Below, in pieces: positions 1-7,100 of a stretch of 8,438 bases of DNA (within the stretch, counting starts at the first letter, position 1; the number at the start of each line of letters is the position of its first letter). Below the pieces are notes generated by a model that was given only the letters and a program-made list of their open reading frames with translations, was not told the origin of the DNA and searched no databases. A program made the translations under genes and the position numbers. The stretch is from Caldifarciminota bacterium (lineage in GTDB: Bacteria; Hydrothermota; Tepidihabitantia; SM23-42), in NCBI GenBank assembly GCA_030671005.1, contig DAOVAN010000068.1, positions 1 through 8,438 on the forward strand, in the 5' to 3' direction.

Positions 1-1
1 C

Positions 2-1144
2 GTCGAAATCATGATGGACGCATCAATAAAAGCACTGACTGGAATCAACGACGTGGGAGAGGCATGGAAATCGGTCCTCCCGGGTATTACCGAGAACAGC
101 ATCATCGGCATCAAAGTCAACGTGATAAATGAGTACTTACCAGCCCATCCCGAGTTTGTCAATTGCATCATCAACGGACTGACCCGGATGTCGTTTGGCA
201 GCGTGAATTTCATAAGAAACAACGTCATCATTTACGACCGCACCGACTGGGAACTGACCGACGCCGGTTATTCCATCTACACGGGCAACGATCCCGACAC
301 GGCAAGGTGTTTCGGCACGAATCACGCTGGTATTGGCTATGATTACGGAACACCGTTCAATGTGGATGGCGTAACCAGTTACCCAACCCGGATATTATCA
401 GAAATGTGTGATTATCTCATCAGTGCCGCGGTCCTGAAAGACCACAACGGAGCACAGGTGACGTTGACCATGAAAAACCATTATGGCACAATAAACAATC
501 CGGGGTCATTGCACAGCACCGGGTACACCTGTAATCCCGATATTGCCGCGCTCAATCAGCAGATACGTGATGTCATTACGCCAAATGACATCCAGAAGAT
601 ATTCATTGTCGACGCCCTATTTGGCAGGGTTAACTGGGGACCGGGCGGTTCACCCAACTGTAATCCTAAGAAGCTGTTGATGAGTCTCGATACCGTCGCC
701 TGTGACATGCAGGGGCAAAATTTGATTAACGAAGAACGCATTTTACTCGGCTACGGCACGGTATCCGCGCCCCACATACCAACCGCGGCAGGCGCTCCCT
801 ACAACCTTGGCACGACCGATGTCAATCTCATCGAGATCACTAATCCATCGCAGATCAGCGAGTTAAAGACGAGCAGCCCTTTGAGCAGATCCATGCAGGT
901 TACGCCGAACCCATTTAGGAAAAGAACCACCATAGTTTTCTCCATGCCTAAAGCATCACCGGTTCATATTGATATGATAAACTCTTCAGGCAGAATAGAA
1001 GAAAAAATATTCACTGGAAATCTGTCCCAGGGTCAACACAGGATCAGTTACGAAATGAAGAGGAAACTGACATCGGGGAGCTATTTCATAAGAATGTACA
1101 ACAACGGCGATAATGTAATAAGGAAAGTTACGTTATTGAATTAG
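2..1144 (+). CDS. DUF362 domain protein with C-terminal T9SS type A sorting domain (5' end outside window)
   Basis: The frame is open to the left edge (codons for V-E-I precede the first ATG at 11), so the gene starts outside the window and its signal peptide is not visible. Numbering from the ATG at 11 (377 residues), residues 1-40 hold MMDASIKALTG and IIGIKVNV, which match the start of the DUF362 core in the subfamily that reads 'MMD..ikaLTG..s..eAW'. Residues 137-170 (AAVLKDHNG, LTMKNHYGTI) and 198-203 (FIVDAL) are further DUF362 core motifs. Residues 294-377 form a separate tail: VTPNPF, TTIVFSMP, a G-x-YFIRMY strand and a final RKVTLLN. This is the pattern of the Por secretion tail, which directs export through the T9SS and is normally cleaved at the cell surface. 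The function of DUF362 is not established; Fe-S or redox association is known only from context. The stop is followed after 8 bases by the next gene, so the two are likely cotranscribed. Confidence 0.85.
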   Translation, partial: VEIMMDASIKALTGINDVGEAWKSVLPGITENSIIGIKVNVINEYLPAHPEFVNCIINGLTRMSFGSVNFIRNNVIIYDRTDWELTDAGYSIYTGNDPDTARCFGTNHAGIGYDYGTPFNVDGVTSYPTRILSEMCDYLISAAVLKDHNGAQVTLTMKNHYGTINNPGSLHSTGYTCNPDIAALNQQIRDVITPNDIQKIFIVDALFGRVNWGPGGSPNCNPKKLLMSLDTVACDMQGQNLINEERILLGYGTVSAPHIPTAAGAPYNLGTTDVNLIEITNPSQISELKTSSPLSRSMQVTPNPFRKRTTIVFSMPKASPVHIDMINSSGRIEEKIFTGNLSQGQHRISYEMKRKLTSGSYFIRMYNNGDNVIRKVTLLN

Positions 1145-1147
1145 GGG
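1143..1147 (+). promoter_or_regulatory. Ribosome binding site AGGGG for the DUF6599-like gene
   Basis: AGGGG lies 5 bases before the ATG at 1153 and overlaps the TAG stop of the upstream gene. It is a strong Shine-Dalgarno match and fixes the start of the 187-residue protein. It also shows that this organism uses SD-led initiation with a 5-base spacer, which serves as a guide for the unusual start of the polyferredoxin gene. Confidence 0.75.
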
Positions 1148-1152
1148 ATAAC

Positions 1153-1716
1153 ATGAAAGTATTATCGATAATTTTGATGACATTTCTTATTCTCACCTGC
1201 ACTACGGAGGAGGAGACGATTACCATTGATGTCGTGGATCTGATACCATCCAATAATGAAATCAGCGGATGGGTCAGAGATGGAGCCATGGATGTCGCCG
1301 AAAACGAAACCCAGTTGTATGCTTTGATCGACGGCGCCGGCCAGGTTTACGTTGATAATGGCTTTGTGAAATCGGCATTCCAAGATTATACAGGCGATGT
1401 CATAGGCAATCTGCGTAACCTGAGGTTATGGGCATTTGACATGGGCAACTCAACGAATGCGCAAGCAGTATATCATGATAGCAGAATAGAAACCGGAGCG
1501 GAAACACCGTGGACTGAGACCGGCCATGCCGGCACCGACGCACGAATTGATGAAACACTGCTCTTTGATTACAAGATTGACTTCTGGGAAGATCGATTCT
1601 ATGTTGAGATTATTATCTATGACGAAAAAACACCCGCTGGTCTAAACATCGCAAAACTATTCGCCATAAATGTTTCGGCGGTAATCAAACAGCTGAGCGT
1701 GGATCCGGAGATGTAG
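1153..1716 (+). CDS. Small secreted or lipoprotein-like protein resembling DUF6599
   Basis: This 187-residue protein begins with a short lysine-led hydrophobic segment (MKVLSIILMTFLILTC). Cys16 sits in a weak lipobox (I-L-T-C; Thr at -1 is unusual), so it is either a lipoprotein or a Sec-exported periplasmic protein. The mature part has ISGWVRDG (37-44), LYALIDGAGQVYVDNGF (55-71) and FQDYTG (76-81). These resemble the DUF6599 family pattern, in which a 'GW.rdg' segment is followed by 'LyeyINGaAelYl.yGF'. The rest is predicted to be mixed alpha/beta with a DFWEDRFYVEIIIY strand near 143-156. Function is unknown. The gene lies between two DUF362 genes, 8 bases after one and 1 base before the next, which points to a shared role in the envelope. 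The family match is from memory of the motif and is moderate; export is better supported than the family name. Confidence 0.7.
   Translation: MKVLSIILMTFLILTCTTEEETITIDVVDLIPSNNEISGWVRDGAMDVAENETQLYALIDGAGQVYVDNGFVKSAFQDYTGDVIGNLRNLRLWAFDMGNSTNAQAVYHDSRIETGAETPWTETGHAGTDARIDETLLFDYKIDFWEDRFYVEIIIYDEKTPAGLNIAKLFAINVSAVIKQLSVDPEM
1707..1710 (+). promoter_or_regulatory. Ribosome binding site GGAG for the Tat-signal DUF362 gene
   Basis: GGAG lies inside the last codons of the DUF6599-like gene, 7 bases before the ATG at 1718. The upstream stop (TAG at 1714-1716) falls between the SD and the start, so ribosomes finishing gene 2 are positioned to start gene 3. It supports the start that gives the complete Tat signal. 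Confidence 0.65.
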
Positions 1717-1717
1717 T

Positions 1718-2629
1718 ATGGCCAAGATGACGCGTCGAGAATTCATGAAAATAAGTGCCGGCGCGGCGCTTGCTACCCTGCTGCCAAAATCATTATTCAG
1801 TGCCAAGAATGCCAATGGACCGGTCATCGGCGTAGCGCACGGAGACAACGCGAAACTCGTTTCGGCGGCGGTCGACCTCGTAGGCGGGATCGCCAGTTTT
1901 GTCAAACCAGGTGACGTAGTCTGTATCAAACCTAATCTCTCTTTTGCGTCGAATGTTGACTGTGGTGCAACCACGAACCCGGAGATGGTAAAACAGATGG
2001 TGCAGTTGTGCCTGGACGCGGATGCCTCAAAAATCATGATTCTAGACCATACAATACAAGACCCGACCCTTTGCATCGAGCGGAGTCGGATCGAAGTGGC
2101 GGTCATCGACAAGAAAGTCAACCTCGTGACGCTGCAGAGAGAGCGGCAGTATGCCGAGGTTGAGGTGCCGGGCGGCAAAGAGCTGAATACGATCCAGGTA
2201 GCAAAAGCAATTCAAAACACCGACGTCTTGATAAATATGCCGACGGCAAAATCCCATTCTGCAACCGGCGTGAGTCTTGGGATCAAGAATCTCATGGGGT
2301 TGATCTGGGATCGCGGCTATCTGCACCGCGTAAACCTACACCGGGCGATTGCCGAACTCGCGACGGTGATCAAGCCTGACCTGACCCTGGTTGACGCAAC
2401 GAGGGCACTGACCAGTGGTGGGCCGGGCGGGCCTGGTAAAACAGTCATCCTCAACAAGGTAGTCGCGGGAACCGATCCTGTAGCCGTGGACTCCTATACC
2501 GTGGGTATTACCCACTGGTACAAGAAGGCTTTTACCGGAACGCAGGTCAAGTACATCAGAGCGGCAGCCGATTTAGGACTTGGCGAAATCGATACCAGTA
2601 ACATGCAAATCAAAGAGGCTACGGTCTGA
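1718..2629 (+). CDS. DUF362 family protein with twin-arginine (Tat) signal
   Basis: This complete 303-residue protein starts with a Tat signal: MTRREFMKISAG (4-15) followed by a hydrophobic stretch AALATLLPKSLFSA (16-29), so it should be exported folded to the periplasm. The DUF362 domain fills the rest: VCIKPNL (68-74), TTNPEMV (85-91), LINMPTAKSHSATGVSLGIK (171-190) followed by NLMG, VDATRAL (225-231), a GGPGGPG loop (234-240) and GTDPVAVDSY (251-260). The K-x-H and GIKN motifs and the TDPVAVD motif are the conserved core of the family. No ferredoxin-type cysteine set is present, unlike DUF362 proteins that carry a C-terminal 4Fe-4S domain; here those clusters are supplied by the next gene. 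Tat export suggests that a cofactor or partner is loaded in the cytoplasm (inference). It is a paralogue of the protein encoded at the left edge, but much shorter and without a sorting tail. Confidence 0.88.
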   Translation: MAKMTRREFMKISAGAALATLLPKSLFSAKNANGPVIGVAHGDNAKLVSAAVDLVGGIASFVKPGDVVCIKPNLSFASNVDCGATTNPEMVKQMVQLCLDADASKIMILDHTIQDPTLCIERSRIEVAVIDKKVNLVTLQRERQYAEVEVPGGKELNTIQVAKAIQNTDVLINMPTAKSHSATGVSLGIKNLMGLIWDRGYLHRVNLHRAIAELATVIKPDLTLVDATRALTSGGPGGPGKTVILNKVVAGTDPVAVDSYTVGITHWYKKAFTGTQVKYIRAAADLGLGEIDTSNMQIKEATV

Positions 2630-2652
2630 CCCATGCGGCTATCCTAACTACT

Positions 2653-2666
2653 GGTAGGTAACACTG
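2653..2666 (+). promoter_or_regulatory. SD-like GGTAGG and probable CTG start codon of the polyferredoxin gene
   Basis: GGTAGG (2653-2658) precedes an in-frame CTG at 2664-2666 by 5 bases, the same spacing as the AGGGG-ATG pair at 1143-1153. The frame is open from 2658; a TAG at 2655-2657 closes it just upstream. No ATG, GTG or TTG occurs in frame between that stop and a GTG at 2739, and the GTG has only a pyrimidine-rich stretch before it and no SD. Starting at CTG yields a basic N-terminus and a full first membrane helix. Confidence 0.5.
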
Positions 2667-4163
2667 AGGGACAAAAAACACCGCATCATCAGGTGGCTCA
2701 TACAGATTGTTTTTCTCCTTATTTTCGTCGTTTCCTTTGTGCAAACCCGTTACGGTGTACCAATAACATTTCAGAATCTTTTCTTCCGATTTGACCCGCT
2801 CATTCTTATCGTCGTCAGTATTGCCTACCGTACAATCATCTCTACTGCCCTCCTCGCTGTATTCTTGGTTGTCGCAACACTCATCTTTGGGCGCTTCTTC
2901 TGCGGCTTCATCTGCCCGCTGGGAACAACAATTGACATCGTCGATGCGTTCATCAAAAAAAGACTGAAGACACAACCCGTCTTCAAGAACGGGAAGTACT
3001 TGATCCTCCTGTTTCTCATCGTCTCAGCGGCATTAGGCGCCTCCTTTCTTCACTTCTTTGAACCGCTGGCAATATTCGAAAGGTCGCTGACCCTTATCTT
3101 CTTCCCGGCACTCGTTTATTTAGGCAGTCTCTTCACGCTTGTGCCAACGGTAGCCTATCAAGAATCGGCGATCGCTCTCCTTGTGTTCGCCATGATCTTG
3201 GGCCTGAATTTTCTCAGCCCGAGATTCTGGTGTCGTAACCTCTGCCCGCTGGGCGGTCTTTTCGGTCTAATCAGCAAATTCTCGATCTTCAAGTTCTCAT
3301 TCCTTGAAGGCTGTACGCAGTGCACTGTCTGTGAAAAGGTCTGCCCGACCGGCGCGATTTCGTTTGAAGCAGCAAAGATCGATGCCGCAGAGTGTATCGA
3401 CTGTCTGCGCTGTCAGTACGAATGCCCGCAGGATACGATCAAGTACAAAACTGCTCTCGTTCCGACACGCCTCGACCTGAGAAGAAGACATCTCATCACC
3501 ACGTTGGGCGCGAGCATTCTGATTGCGCCGCTCGCTAAGACCCTGCTCCATCAGAAACTCGCCGGACGGCTCATCCGGCCACCCGGCTCAATCCCCGAAT
3601 CCGATTTCCTCAACGTCTGTATACATTGCGGCAAGTGTATGAAAACCTGTCCCACGAACGGTCTCCAGCCATGCATACTGGAAGCAGGCGTAAACGGCCT
3701 GTGGACTCCGAGACTAGTATCACGCATCGGTGGCTGCGAAAACAATTGTAACATGTGCGGTCAGGTCTGCCCGACGTCGGCGATCAGGAAGTTGCCCCTG
3801 GAAGAAAAAACTTATGTGAAGATGGGCACCGCGGTGATCGACCGGGCGCGCTGTATTGCCTGGGAACAGGATAAGGTGTGCCTGATATGTGACGAAGCTT
3901 GTCCGTATAATGCCATCAACTCACTCAATGAAACAATTCACGGTACGACTCTGCTCAGACCATTTGTCGACGAGCGCATATGCACGGGTTGCGGGTTATG
4001 CGAGGCGCGCTGTCCGATCGAGGGCCGTTCCGCAGTGGAGATATACTCAATTGGTGAAGAACGCAAACACCATGGTTCGTACATCACCGAGGAAAAAGTC
4101 AATTTGCGTGCCTGTGAAGAGAAAGTGGAAGATATCCCCTCAGGTTTCATAATCGACAATTGA
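2664..4163 (+). CDS. NapH-NapG-like fused membrane polyferredoxin (first conventional start GTG at 2739)
   Basis: From GTG 2739 the protein has 474 residues; from the preferred CTG 2664 it has 499. Numbering from the GTG, membrane segments lie near 21-50, 87-105, 115-138 and 142-160, with one more helix in the N-terminal extension (IIRWLIQIVFLLIFVVSF). Two NapH-type CxxxCP motifs are at C55/C59 and C165/C169. Ferredoxin sets follow: C192-195-198-202, C219-222-225-229, C294-297-300-304, C333/337-340-344, C372-381-384-388 and C415-418-421-425, each ending in Cys-Pro. From 279 on (RPPGSIPESDF, CIHCGKCMKTCP, NNCNMCGQVCPT) it matches the NapG/MauM pattern. Between the halves, LRRRHLITTLGASILIAPL (247-265) looks like a Tat-type or anchoring segment. 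NapH and NapG are separate proteins in nitrate-reductase systems, carrying quinol electrons to the periplasm; here they are one chain. No terminal reductase is beside it; DUF362 and outer-membrane proteins are. Confidence 0.85.
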   Translation: MRDKKHRIIRWLIQIVFLLIFVVSFVQTRYGVPITFQNLFFRFDPLILIVVSIAYRTIISTALLAVFLVVATLIFGRFFCGFICPLGTTIDIVDAFIKKRLKTQPVFKNGKYLILLFLIVSAALGASFLHFFEPLAIFERSLTLIFFPALVYLGSLFTLVPTVAYQESAIALLVFAMILGLNFLSPRFWCRNLCPLGGLFGLISKFSIFKFSFLEGCTQCTVCEKVCPTGAISFEAAKIDAAECIDCLRCQYECPQDTIKYKTALVPTRLDLRRRHLITTLGASILIAPLAKTLLHQKLAGRLIRPPGSIPESDFLNVCIHCGKCMKTCPTNGLQPCILEAGVNGLWTPRLVSRIGGCENNCNMCGQVCPTSAIRKLPLEEKTYVKMGTAVIDRARCIAWEQDKVCLICDEACPYNAINSLNETIHGTTLLRPFVDERICTGCGLCEARCPIEGRSAVEIYSIGEERKHHGSYITEEKVNLRACEEKVEDIPSGFIIDN

Positions 4164-7100
4164 TCCCACTTTTTCTTTTTCTTGCTAGTTTTTCCCAGAA
4201 ACAAATCAGTGACAACCCGATAATCATCGATGCCCTTACGAGCCGCTACGCTTCAGAATTCGTGCTCGTAACCACCCCGGCCGGCATCTACACGTTTGAC
4301 CGTATAGCAAAAACCTGGAAAAGCATTACGACAAAAGATGGCTTACCCGATAACCGCGTTGAAATCCTAGGGCTTGATGAAGGGATCTTGTGGGTAGCAA
4401 CCCCACTGGGTTTAGCTTCCGCCGATGTCCGGCTCAATGACTGGCAGACCTATGAACTGCCCGGGAGGGTCACCGGCATTGCCTTTGACGAGAATTACGT
4501 CTGGGTTACGGGCGACTTTGGAATGAAGAGATTCGACAAGTACGTAGAATCATGGGAAGATATTTACAGTGAACCAGCAAACGATATTCTCTTCGATAAA
4601 ACCTATCTCTGGATCGCGGTATCGAACGGTGTACTCAGATACAATCCTGAGTTCGAAAGAATCGTGGAAATGTATACAGCGCCCGAACATGATTACCACT
4701 ATATCATCGACACCCGGTCGAGAATCTGGTTTTTGTCGGATGACTACTTCGTGGCCTACGAAAAAAACACCGAGGCATGGTCTGAATATGCCGCCTTTGA
4801 CATTACTGACTACTCGGTATTGAATGATTCTCTCTTCGTCGTCAGCAACGGAAATGTGCTGTTCTATAACCCGGCGACGAACAGCTGGCAAGAATTCGTC
4901 GAGGTTAAAGGACTGGGTAAGGTAAACGGGATATCGATAAGCCCCAGAATCTCTAACTACATAACATTCGCTACGGACAAAGGCCTGGTTTTATACAACT
5001 GGCTTACCAGATCCCGCGAAATATACAACCGGGCCAATGGTATGCAAAGTGACTCCGTGATCGACGCGTACGAAGCCGGAAATTATATTTTCGCCGTCGG
5101 GCGAGACGACATACAGTATCTTGATAAAGAACTGGATATCTGGCATGTCGAGGAGCTGGCACCGGTCAAGGGGTTGAGAGCGAATATCGTATATTATGAC
5201 GAAGCTGGACTGCACGCCGACATCAGCCGCGATTTGGACATCAGGCTTCAGGGCAGGGCATACTACTCTCTGTCCACGGTCATAACGGACAGTACGACGA
5301 GTACTGATTACGAAAACATCAATCTGCGGTTGATAGGACAGCACGAGAGTAATCGCATATTGTCTCTATATTATAATGACACCGACAAAGAGCAAGTCAT
5401 GTACGGTTTTGGATACCGCGGTCTGGAGTCAGACTTGCTGTACCGCGCAAACGGAGGATACCTGGCGTCGGAGTATTATGAATTCAATCTCGTACCCAGG
5501 TTCTCAACCTTTGGCCTGAACACAAGACTCCGCCATGGAGCACACTCACTCATGCTTCAAGGCGGGCAACTCAAATCGAGTTTCAGAAGTGAATTCTTCT
5601 ACGGCAAGGCATTCACCAGACACGACACGCTTCTCGATATAGAATATCTTAGGAATACATTCTACGATATACCGCCGCCACAGACGCTAGTCCGCCAGGA
5701 CGCAGACACGATCTTCGTTGACGACCGCTTGCCTGAGACAAACAAAATCGACACCCGGACCGGCTTCACGATCGCCGGTATCACCGGCGACTTCGATCCA
5801 TATTTTAATGGCTTCGATTACTTCATAGATTATGAAAAAGGCATCATCCACTTCCTGCATTTTATCAAAGACGACGATATTGTAGTATTGAAGGCTGACG
5901 GGCAAGAAATCGTAATACAATCCGATTCGATTCGGGACAATATGCTAGAAAATGTCTATTCGCTGGGACCCGACATCACACCGGGTTCCCTGGAAATAGA
6001 GATTTATGATACCCTGGGCACGCTCTATCCCTTGAGCGATTTCGGCATTGACAATGACAATGATAACCAGGTTGACCACGAATTCATCAGCTATTCACTG
6101 GGTTATCTCATCTTCCCGCAAGACCGGCCCTTCCCGGACGAAGTGTATGAGCAGCAGGTTAATGTTTATCTAATGGATTATGAATTCTCTACGCAATCGC
6201 TCTTTTACCGTCTGTCGGAAAGCCCGGTTATGATCGGCAGTGAAAAGGTCATCGTCGATGGCGAAGAACAAACCCGGGATTATCATTACATCATTGATTA
6301 CTCATCAGGCACGGTCCTGTTCTTGAGCGAAGATGTCGTGTCTGAGTTCAGCGAAATCGAAATTCAGTATGTATCGGTGGAAAGAGACCGCGAGGATATC
6401 TTCTATGCAATTCAGCCCAACTTCAAGATCGGTAATGACATCAATCTCGCGCCCGGGTTCAGTACAATTGATGAAGAACGACTCGCACACCTGTCCGGGA
6501 AGTACCAGAAGAACGCTGAGAACAAATCGATCCTGTTCGTACCCCAGGTGGCGATCAATGAGGAACGGGAGTGGGGCCAGGATTATCTGGTGGTCGCCAA
6601 CTACCACAATCTCACCATGAATGCAAATTACCGCGGTTACACCGAAGGCTTTGAATCATTCGGCCTAGGCGACCGGAAGTACGGTCGACTGAGACACAGT
6701 GGTACGGTCTCCCTGGGCGTTGAACCGCTCACCTATATCAGGCTAAAAGGGACCGCGAATCGAGACATACTCCTCGATTCACTTAACCTTCAACAGACGA
6801 CAGAGTACGTGGCCGGGCGGATCGATTATCTAAACCCGAAATTGCCTAACGGCTTTATACTCGTTGCCAGGAATGTCCTGCCGGATTACGAAAAAATCAA
6901 ATATCAACTGAACGCTAACTACAACTTTCAGGTATACGATAACAAAGTAAGATTCAGCTCTGTCGCGCGCCACGATGTAGTCAGCCCCGATGCGACAAAC
7001 CGTAGACGAACATTTGAATATGTTGTGAACGCAAATGTTTCTCTCCGTTTTCCGCTGCGCGCCGACATATATTTCCATGGCGTTGATTTGTACAGCAACG

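Noticed and set aside
1657..2178. 173-residue open frame on the minus strand
   Set aside because: It lies wholly opposite the end of the DUF6599-like gene and the well-supported Tat-signal DUF362 gene. Its Ser/Thr/Arg-rich translation shows no recognisable motif, so it is a shadow frame.
3938..4204. Minus-strand frame across the polyferredoxin/outer-membrane gene junction
   Set aside because: It is antisense to the last ferredoxin cysteine set and to the overlapping stop-start. The overlap is explained by coupling of the plus-strand genes.
6046..6084. Asp-rich DNDNDNQVDHEF as a dockerin or EF-hand domain
   Set aside because: There is one copy, no canonical Gly at loop position 6 and no flanking helices. 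It sits inside a beta-rich region, so at most it is an isolated calcium-binding loop.
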